From: Phaeocystidibacter marisrubri
GTDB taxonomy: Bacteria; Bacteroidota; Bacteroidia; Flavobacteriales; Schleiferiaceae
Assembly: GCF_008933165.1 (NCBI RefSeq)
Contig: NZ_WBVQ01000001.1
Coordinates: 558,001-622,000 of the forward strand
Reading direction: 5' to 3'
Length of the DNA: 64,000 bases
Numbering within the stretch: position 1 is the stretch's first letter; each line of letters starts with the position of its first letter. The notes beneath the pieces are model-generated. The model did no database searches, was not told the origin of the DNA, and saw only the letters and a list, made by a program, of their open reading frames with translations. This document shows positions 32,862 through 41,203 of this stretch, one piece after another. The position numbers and the translations under genes were made by a program.

Positions 32862-33173
32862 AGGTTTGATGGGTTTAAGGAGTTTAAGGGGTTTAAGGAG
32901 TTTTAGGAGTTGGATGGCGGATGTTTGGTGACGGGTGTTGGATGACGGGTGTTGGATGACGGATGACGGATGACAGGTGACAGGTGACAGGTGACAGGTG
33001 ACAGGTGTAGGATGACAACCTACAACTCTCTACTACCGCGAGAATCCTATCGCGTGGGTATCCAGGTGTAGGGATGCTTGGTGATGGGTGTTGGATGACA
33101 GGTGCTGGATGCTGGAAGATTGGAGCCTAGTGTTCTGCCCAATACCGCCCTCCATTTCCCCTATCTTTGCGTC
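32862..33173. repeat. Short tandem repeats: 9-mers and heptamer arrays
   Basis: After the stop at 32861 come about five 9-base units (GGAGTTTAA/GGGGTTTAA type, about 32870-32914), then fifteen in-phase heptamers of form TGNNNGR (32915-33019), including five exact copies of TGACAGG at 32971-33005. A CGCGA/TCGCG hairpin (33037-33054) follows, then six more heptamers (33075-33116). The rest, to 33173, holds the promoter of the following gene. No coding region is credible. Confidence 0.85.
33162..33169 (+). promoter_or_regulatory. Bacteroidetes -7 promoter element before the 43-residue gene
   Basis: TATCTTTG, an exact TAnnTTTG match, four bases before the ATG of the small gene at 33174. The very short gap implies an almost leaderless transcript for the small protein and the fused phosphodiesterase gene. 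Confidence 0.55.
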
Positions 33174-33305
33174 ATGCACAAAAAACCAAAACCGATTTCC
33201 TATACCGTGCCTAAGGAGGGATCTTTGGCCTTGTTGGCTCTTGGAGCGGTTGGAATCCGAGCATGGCGGGAAGCAAAGCAAAAGGCGGAAAAGGATGAAG
33301 AATAA
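33174..33305 (+). CDS. 43-residue protein overlapping the phosphodiesterase fusion gene
   Basis: A short basic and acidic-tailed protein: MHKKPKPISYTVPKEGSL, then ALLALGAVGIRAWR, a short hydrophobic stretch that could be a membrane-associated helix, then EAKQKAEKDEE. It has its own -7 promoter box and its last 11 bases overlap the ATG of the fusion gene at 33295. I recall similar very small genes before phosphodiesterase/TPR genes in other Bacteroidetes, but this cannot be verified here. The overlap suggests translational coupling. Function unknown. Confidence 0.65.
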   Translation: MHKKPKPISYTVPKEGSLALLALGAVGIRAWREAKQKAEKDEE

Positions 33306-35790
33306 ACTTCTAGTCATCGGTTGGGATGCAGCCGATTGGTCGGTTTTGAATCCTTTGTTACAATCGGGGAAGATGCCTGCTCTTGCACGCCTGATGAGCG
33401 GTGGTTTTCATGGGAAATTGGCTAGCTTACAGCCCATGTTGTCTCCCTTGCTATGGACGTCTATCGCAACGGGAGTGCGTCCTCATCAACATGGAGTATT
33501 GAACTTTGTAGAGGTAGATCCTCAGGGTGATTCGGTTCGCGCTGTTCGAGGAAGCTCGAGGAAGGTGAAGACGTACTGGGAGATTCTCTATGAAAGAGGA
33601 GTGAAGTCTAACGTGATTGGTTGGTGGCCTTCACATCCTGCGGGTAACTCAGGAGGAGTTCAGGTTTCAAATTTCTACAACAGATCAGGAGATGTGGAGC
33701 TGGATCCTCTTTTAGAGGGGACCGTGTTTCCTCCGAAGAAGTCAGATGAGTATGCATCACTTCGCGTTCATGCTACAGAAATGACGTCTCGCATTTTAGC
33801 TCCATTTTTCCCTCATGCTGACACTTTAGATGGCAGCGATGGTCTCTTGAGTTCTTGTGCCAAAATCATAGCGGATGCGTCGAGTATTCAAGCAGCTGTG
33901 ACAGAAGCGATGGCTACAACAGAGTGGGATGTGACTTCCGTTTATTGGGATGCATTAGATCACTTTAAGCACGTGGCCATGAAGTACCATCCTCCACGTG
34001 CAAAGGATGTTTCTGAGGAAGATTTTAAGAAGTATAGCGGTGTTGTTGAAGCGGGCTATCGCTTTCACGACATGATGCTAGATCGTCTACTTGATTTGGC
34101 TGGAGATGATTGCCATGTTCTCTTGTTGTCGGATCATGGATTTACAACAGGCGAAGAACGGTTGAGTAATACTCCTGATATTCCCGGTGGCCCTGCCGCA
34201 GAACATCACCCATTTGGGATTTTGGTAGGGAAGGGCCCAGAATGGAAAACGGGAGAAGTCTATGGTCATTCGTTGCTCGATATTTGTCCGGCAATTTTAC
34301 ATTTGTTCCGAGCCCCACTGGCCGAGAATTTTGAAGGTCGATTGCCGAGAGAATGGTGGAAACACCCGTATTCTTCAAAGAGTGTTGCTTCTTATCCTAT
34401 AGAATCTGAAGCGTTAGCAGGCAGCTCACAAGATGAAAGGCGACTCCTTTCGGATTTGCAAGCTTTGGGTTATATATCACTTCCAGATGACGATGCACTC
34501 GCCAAGCGCGCAGTTGAAGGTGATTCGCGATACAATAAAGTCACTTCGCTTTTGGATGGGCGCCTGCTTCAATCCGCAGAGAACGAATCAGAGCGGTTGT
34601 TCATGGATTTTCCGAATGAATCGCGATTTGCATATCAGTATTTGGGCATCTTACTTATGACGAATGACGTGCGTTTCTCGAGTGAGTTGACTCGAATTTC
34701 AGCGCGTTTCCCTTCGATATCCGCACAGTACTTTCACGGTATGGAAGCGCTTCGAAGTGGGTTTCCAGGAAAAGCGGTGCAGTATTTTAACGAGGTTCTA
34801 GTCAATGTTGGAAGTCAGCCGAATATTGAGGTTTCCATCGCCAAAGCATTACACTCCTCCGGAGCAACAAACGAGGCAATTGAGATATTGAAAAAGGCAA
34901 GTGAAGCACACTCCAGACTACCATTCGCGCCCTTGGCTTTGGCGGTGATTTACGACCAAATCGGTGATTCTTCCAAAGTGATCATTTATGCAATTACTGC
35001 CATAGAGCGCACATTCTACCTTCCAGAAGCTCATGCACTTGTTGCAAAAAACTCTTTGAATTTAGGGGATGTGGAATCTGCCGAGGCCGCCTATCGTCTC
35101 CTCTTGCATATGCGACCTAGTGATGAGGTGAGTAGAAAGGCCTTGCAACAGATTTTAAAGGATTCAGGTAGAAGTGAAGAAGCGAATTCTTTGCATAGAG
35201 AAGAACAGTCGCCTCAAATAATCGTAACCGGCTGGCCGCGTTCAGGTTCTTCAATGATGATGCTCATGTTGGAAGCAACGGGATTGGAATTGTTTCGTGA
35301 CACCCATCGTGAGGCCGACGATTCGAATCCATATGGTTATTTTGAACATGAAGCGATTACCCGAACACACGTGGATGCTTCATGGTTAGATCTTGCCAAG
35401 GGCAAAGTGGCTAAAGTGTTGCACCCTCAGTTTCGTCAACTTCCGGGCGACCGAAGCTATCTTGTAATCTGGATGGATCGTCCTCTTACAGAAGTGGTGT
35501 TAAGCCAGGAAGTGATGCTTGGCAAAGAGAAGGAAACCGTCATGAATCACTTTCCATTTGGAAAAGCCATGCAGATGCAAGTTGAGATGGACGCCACTTT
35601 GAGTTGGGCGGAATCTGCTGGAAATATGCAGATGTTAAGGGTTAGCCACAATCATTGTCTACTGCACACGAAGGAAGTGGTTCAAAGCGTTGTTGACTTT
35701 TTAGAAAAGGGAGGAGTACATCGTACATGGAATTTCGAGGCCATGGAAAACGCAGTCGATTCCGCCTTGTACCGGTCTCGATTGACTTAG
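33295..35790 (+). CDS. Phosphodiesterase/alkaline phosphatase-TPR-sulfotransferase-like fusion protein
   Basis: An 831-residue cytoplasmic protein with three parts. Residues about 1-370: type I phosphodiesterase/alkaline-phosphatase superfamily with GWDAADWS (metal Asp11), PLLWTSIATG (nucleophile Thr55), SVYWDALDHFKHV and LLSDHGF. Residues about 400-630: helical TPR-like repeats (LHSSGATNEAIEILKKASEA, AEAAYRLLLHMRP). Residues about 640-831: a P-loop fold starting VTGWPRSGSSMM, as in PAPS-dependent sulfotransferases. Substrates are unknown; the domains together suggest modification of a phospho- or sulfo-sugar or nucleotide. The ATG at 33295 is chosen because the open frame above it reads through repeats without family similarity. 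Confidence 0.85.
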   Translation: MKNKLLVIGWDAADWSVLNPLLQSGKMPALARLMSGGFHGKLASLQPMLSPLLWTSIATGVRPHQHGVLNFVEVDPQGDSVRAVRGSSRKVKTYWEILYERGVKSNVIGWWPSHPAGNSGGVQVSNFYNRSGDVELDPLLEGTVFPPKKSDEYASLRVHATEMTSRILAPFFPHADTLDGSDGLLSSCAKIIADASSIQAAVTEAMATTEWDVTSVYWDALDHFKHVAMKYHPPRAKDVSEEDFKKYSGVVEAGYRFHDMMLDRLLDLAGDDCHVLLLSDHGFTTGEERLSNTPDIPGGPAAEHHPFGILVGKGPEWKTGEVYGHSLLDICPAILHLFRAPLAENFEGRLPREWWKHPYSSKSVASYPIESEALAGSSQDERRLLSDLQALGYISLPDDDALAKRAVEGDSRYNKVTSLLDGRLLQSAENESERLFMDFPNESRFAYQYLGILLMTNDVRFSSELTRISARFPSISAQYFHGMEALRSGFPGKAVQYFNEVLVNVGSQPNIEVSIAKALHSSGATNEAIEILKKASEAHSRLPFAPLALAVIYDQIGDSSKVIIYAITAIERTFYLPEAHALVAKNSLNLGDVESAEAAYRLLLHMRPSDEVSRKALQQILKDSGRSEEANSLHREEQSPQIIVTGWPRSGSSMMMLMLEATGLELFRDTHREADDSNPYGYFEHEAITRTHVDASWLDLAKGKVAKVLHPQFRQLPGDRSYLVIWMDRPLTEVVLSQEVMLGKEKETVMNHFPFGKAMQMQVEMDATLSWAESAGNMQMLRVSHNHCLLHTKEVVQSVVDFLEKGGVHRTWNFEAMENAVDSALYRSRLT

Positions 35791-35843
35791 TTTCTCCCGC
35801 GGATTATCGAATATTTGCCTCGCATTTAGCATCTTTGCGCACG

Positions 35844-36680
35844 ATGAAAGACCAGAAGAAGAGTAAGCTTACCCAGTATACCGCAATGGCGGGTGCTGTA
35901 TTAGGAACCAGTGCTGTACAAGCACAGATCAATTATGTCAATATCAATGATACTACCGTAGATACCAATGGCGGGTATTACGATATCGACTTAGACAGTG
36001 ACAGTTCACCGGATTTCCGAATTACTCAATACCTCGATACCGGAGCCACCGGTATGTTGGATGGAATTCTCATCACTCCGTTTGATAGTTTGTACAGTAG
36101 AGTTGCTGGAGAACTTGAGAACGGATTCAACTATCCGTTTAAATTACTTCCGGGCGACAGTATTCAGTTGGATACCAAGTGGTCGGGGAATACCCAGACA
36201 TCACCGGGTTATTTGGTCTTTCAGTTCGATGGAACACCTTATCCAAACTCCTATTGGAAAGGTCCCGTTTCCAACGGTTATCTGGGACTTCGCATCATGA
36301 AAGATGATGGCTTCCACTTTGGATGGGCTCGTATAGACGTTGCTGCTGATAATCGCAGTTTTACGGTGAAGGATTTTGCATACGAAGAAACTTTGGAAGG
36401 TTCTATTCTAGCTGGTGCACCTCATCTTTCGGTCATTGAGCGCATGTTAGAGCAATTGGTGATTGGTCAAGGTGAAGGAGTCTTGTATCTCACAAAACCA
36501 TCCGAGTACAAGGTGGTAGATGTTCGAGTTTACAACGTGTCTGGAACAGAAATCACTCGAATGGCGTGGGAAGGTGAGCAGGCTCAAATAGATCTTTCCA
36601 ATGCGCCTTCAGGAGTTTATTTAGTGGAGTTCACATACAACGGAGTACGCAACACCCGTAAAGTAGTTCACGCTCAGTAG
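35844..36680 (+). CDS. Secreted protein with T9SS type A sorting domain
   Basis: A 278-residue exported protein: an N-terminal export segment (YTAMAGAVLGTSAVQAQ) with a charged head, a beta-rich domain (YYDIDLDSDSSPDFRIT, YLGLRIMKDDGFHFGWARID), and a C-terminal sorting region (EYKVVDVRVYNVSGTEITRM, APSGVYLVEFTYNGVRNTRK). The middle has no enzyme motif; it resembles the small secreted proteins common in this phylum. A near-match -7 box CATCTTTG (35830-35837) lies 6 bases before the ATG. Expected to be secreted by the type IX system and surface-attached or released. Confidence 0.8.
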   Translation: MKDQKKSKLTQYTAMAGAVLGTSAVQAQINYVNINDTTVDTNGGYYDIDLDSDSSPDFRITQYLDTGATGMLDGILITPFDSLYSRVAGELENGFNYPFKLLPGDSIQLDTKWSGNTQTSPGYLVFQFDGTPYPNSYWKGPVSNGYLGLRIMKDDGFHFGWARIDVAADNRSFTVKDFAYEETLEGSILAGAPHLSVIERMLEQLVIGQGEGVLYLTKPSEYKVVDVRVYNVSGTEITRMAWEGEQAQIDLSNAPSGVYLVEFTYNGVRNTRKVVHAQ

Positions 36681-36732
36681 ACTACATCTATATCAATTTC
36701 GCAAATCTGTCGATTCAAGGTCTCTATAAACC

Positions 36733-36763
36733 TTGTTCAAGGCTTGTCTTTTCGCTATCTTCG
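36733..36763 (+). promoter_or_regulatory. Promoter of the aconitase gene (-33 TTG and -7 TATCTTCG)
   Basis: TTG at 36733-36735 and TATCTTCG at 36756-36763 are 20 bases apart, the expected Bacteroidetes layout with one mismatch in the -7 box. The start codon is 38 bases downstream at 36802. Confidence 0.5.
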
Positions 36764-36801
36764 CGAACCTCACGAGGAACTCTAACGTAAAGACATCAAA
36801 C

Positions 36802-39072
36802 ATGGTATTTGATCTAGACATGATCCGCGCTTATTATGCAGGTATGCCTGCAAAGATTGAAGCAGCGCGCAAAGTCCTTGGTCGCCCTATGACCCTGGCT
36901 GAAAAGATATTGTATACCCACTTATGGAGCGGAGAAGCTACAGAAGCCTTTGAGAGAGGTAACTCTTATGTAGAGTTTGCTCCAGACCGTGTTGCCATGC
37001 AGGATGCGACCGCCCAGATGGCATTGTTGCAGTTCATGCAGGCGGGTAAAACGAAAGTAGCAGTTCCTTCTACAGCTCACGCTGATCACCTTATTCAAGC
37101 GAGATTAGGCGCAACTAAAGACTTACAAGAAGGTATCAACAAGAACAATGAAGTATTCAACTTCTTGAGTTCTGTTTGTGATAAATACGGAATTGGCTTC
37201 TGGAAGCCAGGTGCAGGTATCATTCACCAAGTAGTATTAGAGAACTATGCCTTCCCTGGAGGTATGATGATCGGTACCGATTCTCACACTGTGAATGCAG
37301 GCGGTTTGGGTATGGTTGCTGTTGGTGTAGGTGGTGCTGACGCCGTAGACGTAATGGCCGGAATGGCTTGGGAATTGAAGTTCCCTAAACTCATCGGTGT
37401 AAAATTGACCGGGAAGTTGAACGGTTGGACAGCGCCGAAGGATGTGATCCTAAAGGTGGCTGAAATCCTAACGGTTAAAGGCGGTACAGGTTGTATCGTT
37501 GAGTACTTCGGAGAAGGAGCTGAATCTATGTCATGTACCGGTAAGGGTACCATCTGTAACATGGGTGCTGAAATTGGTGCCACCACTTCAACCTTTGGTT
37601 ACGACGACTCCATGAGACGTTACTTGAACGCTACAGGTAGATCTGAAGTGGTTGAGTTGGCCGATCAAGTTGCTGAGCACCTTACAGGCGATAATGAGGT
37701 TTACTCTAACCCTGAAAAGTACTTCGATCAAGTCATCGAAATTGATCTCGATACTTTGATGCCACACTTGAACGGTCCGTTTACTCCAGATTTGGCTACA
37801 GAAGTAGGTTCAATGACAGAGAAAGCTGAGGCTAACGATTGGCCATTGGACGTAGAATGGGGATTGATTGGTTCTTGTACGAACTCTTCTTACGAGGATT
37901 TGTCCAGAGCTGCTTCTATCGCTAAGCAAGCCGTTGATAAAGGTTTGAAGACTAAAGCACAATTCGGTATCAACCCGGGTTCTGAGCAAGTGAGATACAC
38001 CGCAGAAAGAGATGGTCTTTTGAAGCATTTCGAAGATCTCGACGCTACTATCTTCACCAATGCATGTGGACCTTGTATCGGTCAGTGGGGTCGTTACAGT
38101 GATCCTAAAAATGCTCCTAAAAACTCCATCGTTCACTCTTTCAACAGAAACTTTGCGAAGAGAGCGGATGGTAACCCAAATACACATGCTTTCGTAGCCT
38201 CTCCTGAAATGGTGGCTGCCATTGCAATTTCAGGTAGATTGGACTTTAACCCAATTACCGATACCCTCGTTAACAAAGACGGGATAGAGGTTAAGCTTGA
38301 TCCACCACATGGTGAAGAGCTTCCTACAAAAGGTTTTGCGGTTGAAGACAACGGATACCAAGCTCCAGCAGAAGATGGTTCTAAGGTTGAAGTTATCGTG
38401 AACCCAGAATCTAGCCGCTTGCAATTGTTGACTCCTTTTGAACCTTGGGATGGCAAGAACATCACAGGTGCGAAGTTGTTGATTAAAGCAGAAGGTAAGT
38501 GTACAACTGACCACATCTCTATGGCAGGTCCATGGTTGAGATACAGAGGTCACCTTGACAATATTTCCAATAACTGTTTGATCGGTGCTGTTAACGCATT
38601 TGGCGGAGCAACCAACGAAGTTGTGAATCAATTGACAGGTGAGAAGTCAGAAGTTCCTGCAGCAGCAAGAGCTTACAAAGCTGCCGGTATTCCTACGATT
38701 GTTGTGGGTGATCACAACTACGGTGAAGGTTCTTCCAGAGAGCACGCTGCTATGGAGCCTCGTCACCTAGGTGTAAGAGCGGTAATCGTGAAATCGTTTG
38801 CTCGTATCCACGAAACCAACTTGAAAAAGCAAGGTATGTTGGGCTTGACGTTTGCGAACGAAGAGGATTACGACAAGGTAAGAGAAGACGATACCTTCAA
38901 CTTTGTAGATCTTGAATCGTTTGCTCCAGGTGTGCAGTTGACTCTTGAAATTGTTCACGCTGACGGTTCTAAAGACGATGTGAAGTTGAATCACACCTAC
39001 AATGAACAACAGATTGGTTGGTTCAAGGCAGGTTCAGCCCTTAACTTGATTAAGAAGCAGAACAACTCGTAA
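36802..39072 (+). CDS. Aconitate hydratase (mitochondrial-type)
   Basis: Isomerises citrate to isocitrate in the TCA cycle using a 4Fe-4S cluster. Seen: [15 protein letters not shown] and [12 protein letters not shown], which carry the cluster cysteines, [14 protein letters not shown], and a C-terminal swivel domain with [22 protein letters not shown]. At 756 residues it belongs to the mitochondrial-like subclass found in Bacteroidetes, not AcnA or AcnB. Frequent GGT, GTA and AAC codons suggest selection for high expression. The ATG at 36802 gives the family N-terminus [10 protein letters not shown]. An intrinsic terminator follows. Confidence 0.95.
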   Translation: MVFDLDMIRAYYAGMPAKIEAARKVLGRPMTLAEKILYTHLWSGEATEAFERGNSYVEFAPDRVAMQDATAQMALLQFMQAGKTKVAVPSTAHADHLIQARLGATKDLQEGINKNNEVFNFLSSVCDKYGIGFWKPGAGIIHQVVLENYAFPGGMMIGTDSHTVNAGGLGMVAVGVGGADAVDVMAGMAWELKFPKLIGVKLTGKLNGWTAPKDVILKVAEILTVKGGTGCIVEYFGEGAESMSCTGKGTICNMGAEIGATTSTFGYDDSMRRYLNATGRSEVVELADQVAEHLTGDNEVYSNPEKYFDQVIEIDLDTLMPHLNGPFTPDLATEVGSMTEKAEANDWPLDVEWGLIGSCTNSSYEDLSRAASIAKQAVDKGLKTKAQFGINPGSEQVRYTAERDGLLKHFEDLDATIFTNACGPCIGQWGRYSDPKNAPKNSIVHSFNRNFAKRADGNPNTHAFVASPEMVAAIAISGRLDFNPITDTLVNKDGIEVKLDPPHGEELPTKGFAVEDNGYQAPAEDGSKVEVIVNPESSRLQLLTPFEPWDGKNITGAKLLIKAEGKCTTDHISMAGPWLRYRGHLDNISNNCLIGAVNAFGGATNEVVNQLTGEKSEVPAAARAYKAAGIPTIVVGDHNYGEGSSREHAAMEPRHLGVRAVIVKSFARIHETNLKKQGMLGLTFANEEDYDKVREDDTFNFVDLESFAPGVQLTLEIVHADGSKDDVKLNHTYNEQQIGWFKAGSALNLIKKQNNS

Positions 39073-39095
39073 TTCACGAGAAGTTCAAGCATAAA

Positions 39096-39135
39096 AAATC
39101 CCCGCTCGTCTGATGATGAGCGGGGATTTCTTTTT
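39096..39135 (+). terminator. Intrinsic terminator after aconitase
   Basis: Stem AAATCCCCGCTC (39096-39107) pairs with GAGCGGGGATTT (39118-39129) across a 10-base loop, followed by CTTTTT. The A-rich 5' side may also let it work for the convergent gene at 39176. Confidence 0.85.
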
Positions 39136-39175
39136 GATATCAACTCTATCGCAACCGATAGCGTTGAGGTCTAAT

Positions 39176-40021
39176 TTATAGTAGTAGACCGATACTCAAG
39201 CGTGTCTTAAATACCAACGGGAACTCTTCAAAGCCACCTATAAAGTTGTACGACGAAGGCATTACTTCGTAGTAGTCAATATTTCCTTTAGCGGCACTTG
39301 GAAGAGTAGTGGATGTTGATCCGTAGCCCATTCCAAAACTGTAGTCGAGCACAAAGCTGTTACCCATCACATACTGCTTACCATAGCTCAGAATTAGAGC
39401 GGCACCTACAGATGATCCTCTACCACTTTCGTAGGCATAGGTGTTGTTGTTGTAGTATTCTACATCATGACCATAAGCGCTGAATGCACCTTCAATCATG
39501 AAGTAGGATCCCATCATTCGATGTGATCTTTTCTGGCGTTCCAAGTAGTATTCCGGACTCGTCATAAACTTATAGCCTACGCTAAACCCAATACCTCCGG
39601 GATTTTCTTCGTACAAGTCTTTACCCAAACCGATGATATTGGTTGAGGCGAGGAGAGATTGACCGGGCTTTAGGTTGTGTTCATACTCCACACGGAAAGA
39701 TCCGTAAAGAGGAGTAAAGAATCCAACTTTCAGAGCTCTGTGACGCTGCAAGTTGTAGTCAGGCGCTGATACAATTCGCTGATCTAGTTCAAATTCATAA
39801 CGTCTGCCATTCTCCATGATAATCATGGCTACTTCGCTCTTGGCAACACTAATTTGAACGCGACTGGTTTCTGTCTCTTTGTATGAGATTTCCTCAACGC
39901 CAATTTCTGTAATGTAAACATCGAGGACATCTCCGTTGCGCATGTGCAAGACGTCTTGCGCATAGCTGGAAATACTCAGGAATAGCATTCCCACAAGAGA
40001 GAATAGGAGAGATTTTTTCAT
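39176..40021 (-). CDS. Outer-membrane beta-barrel protein with an N-terminal domain
   Basis: A 281-residue exported protein. Seen: signal peptide (LLFSLVGMLFLSISSYAQ), a small N-terminal domain typical of Bacteroidetes (DVLHMRNGDVLDVYITEIG, VEEISYKETETSRVQISVAK), and a C-terminal barrel with alternating strands (ALKVGFFTPLYGSFRVEYEH, VLDYSFGMGYGSTSTTLPS) ending in KTRLSIGLLL. No ligand or partner can be deduced. It is convergent with aconitase and followed, on its own strand, by the aconitase terminator. Confidence 0.8.
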   Translation of the reverse strand: MKKSLLFSLVGMLFLSISSYAQDVLHMRNGDVLDVYITEIGVEEISYKETETSRVQISVAKSEVAMIIMENGRRYEFELDQRIVSAPDYNLQRHRALKVGFFTPLYGSFRVEYEHNLKPGQSLLASTNIIGLGKDLYEENPGGIGFSVGYKFMTSPEYYLERQKRSHRMMGSYFMIEGAFSAYGHDVEYYNNNTYAYESGRGSSVGAALILSYGKQYVMGNSFVLDYSFGMGYGSTSTTLPSAAKGNIDYYEVMPSSYNFIGGFEEFPLVFKTRLSIGLLL

Positions 40022-40111
40022 AATTTAAGGATATTGGTTTGATCAAATATACCTCAAATTAGAATAAGAATTTAAGACTTGCCTCCCGAACGATTGAAAA
40101 TATCCTTTCGG

Positions 40112-40333
40112 CTATTTATCGAAGAAAGCGTCTAAGATGATGGACAAGGCTCTGATAGTCAGTCCTACTGCGACAAACATGAGGACAATAGCAACTCCAG
40201 CCCACCACCAGTTTCCTTGCTGCAGCTCAGGTGCTCCTTTCCAATAATAGAATGCAGGTCCGAAGAAATAAAAAGGGAAGGCGATTGCCATGATATTGAT
40301 CCCTTTCATCAACTTGTTCTTGTCTGTAGCCAT
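40112..40333 (-). CDS. DUF6095-like small membrane protein
   Basis: A 73-residue protein with two membrane helices (INIMAIAFPFYFFGPAFYYW and WWAGVAIVLMFVAVGLTIRA) separated by a short loop. Start MATDKNKLMKGIN and size match the DUF6095 family of Flavobacteriales as I remember it. The ATG at 40333 is used because the frame upstream runs through the terminator at 40372-40397. Function unknown. Confidence 0.75.
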   Translation of the reverse strand: MATDKNKLMKGINIMAIAFPFYFFGPAFYYWKGAPELQQGNWWWAGVAIVLMFVAVGLTIRALSIILDAFFDK

Positions 40334-40371
40334 TTTACAAATGTCGGAATTATCTAGAAAGAGTGCTGCAT

Positions 40372-40397
40372 AAAAAAACGCGAGCATTTGCCCGCGT
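40372..40397 (-). terminator. Intrinsic terminator after the two-domain secreted protein gene
   Basis: On the minus strand, ACGCG (40397-40393) pairs with CGCGT (40382-40378), with an inner GC/GC pair across one mismatch, followed by seven T (40378-40372). It lies just below the stop at 40421. Confidence 0.75.
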
Positions 40398-40420
40398 TCT
40401 AATTTCTGTATGGTCAATCG

Positions 40421-41083
40421 TTATTCAATGCAATCGAGCCATTCGGCATTGCCATAACTCCAAGTTAGATCAGAGTTGATGTTAATTCCAAAACTGGTAC
40501 AAACATCGCCATCTTCATCTTCCAATTTGAGGTCGTATGTACCCGGTTGAAGATACAATGAGAAGGTACCTCCATTAGATGTAATCACATCTGACCCCAA
40601 TTGATCAGAACCCCAATCTTCCTCTGGGGCCGACATGTAAACGTGATAAATCGTCCAGTCTGAATTATTGCGGATGGTGAACTTTACAGCCCCAGCTTCT
40701 CTTGTTCCCGAGGTGCTCGCATTACTGCTAGAATTATAGCCTTGGCAATCAAGTAATTCTTCGTTGCCAAATCTCCAATCGATGTCGTTGCGAATGTTTA
40801 CGTTGTTCGTCACACAAACATCGTCATCTTCATCAATCATCTTGATGTCGTAGTTGGAAGGATAAACCAAGGTGGAATAACTACCTCCACTTTCGAGTAC
40901 GTCATCTCCTAATCGATCTTCTCCCCAATCTTGACTATCGGAATTGGATAGATACAAGTAGAAAATGCTGTAATCAGAGTCGTTGTGAATGGTGAATGTT
41001 ACCAGATCGTTTTCCGCCGCAACAAATAGAAAGGATAGGGGAACAAAAAAGAATTTGATCCACCGGGTGAGTAGAGTTTTCAT
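40421..41083 (-). CDS. Secreted protein with two copies of an unrecognised beta-rich domain
   Basis: A 220-residue exported protein: a signal peptide (FFFVPLSFLFVAAEN), then two homologous units of about 87 residues (roughly 27-113 and 133-220). Conserved in both: an N/D-S-D start (HNDSDYSIFYLYLS / RNNSDWTIYHVYMS), DWGxDxLGxDV, a GGxxS/T-x-Y/L turn, YDIK/YDLK, DEDxDVC, I-DW/LTW-FGN/YGN-E-LLDC/WLDC. A Ser/Asn linker separates the units. One Cys in DVC and one near the end of each unit could form a disulfide. I recall domains with this pattern in Planctomycetes and Cyanobacteria proteins but can name no family. Function unknown. Confidence 0.8.
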   Translation of the reverse strand: MKTLLTRWIKFFFVPLSFLFVAAENDLVTFTIHNDSDYSIFYLYLSNSDSQDWGEDRLGDDVLESGGSYSTLVYPSNYDIKMIDEDDDVCVTNNVNIRNDIDWRFGNEELLDCQGYNSSSNASTSGTREAGAVKFTIRNNSDWTIYHVYMSAPEEDWGSDQLGSDVITSNGGTFSLYLQPGTYDLKLEDEDGDVCTSFGININSDLTWSYGNAEWLDCIE

Positions 41084-41203
41084 CAGTAAGAGGATTAAGT
41101 TAGGACTCTTCGAATATACGATATCAGCATGTAAAATTCCGTGCCAAGATCTTTTCGAACTCACTTTCTGAAGGTAGTTTATCTACATCGTATGTAAATA
41201 ACT

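Noticed and set aside
32915-33116. CRISPR array.
   Set aside because: The repeated units are 7 bases long, contiguous and without unique spacers, and no cas gene is near. These are microsatellite-like heptamers.
33088-33294. A 69-residue N-terminal extension of the phosphodiesterase fusion.
   Set aside because: The open frame reads through the repeat-derived region and the small gene in another frame, has no family similarity, and the ATG at 33295 matches the family N-terminus (LLVIGWDAADW).
36802-39072. Aconitase as a transferred gene, because its codon use differs from its neighbours.
   Set aside because: The preference for a few codons (GGT, GTA, AAC) is the pattern of highly expressed genes, and the protein is the type expected in Bacteroidetes.
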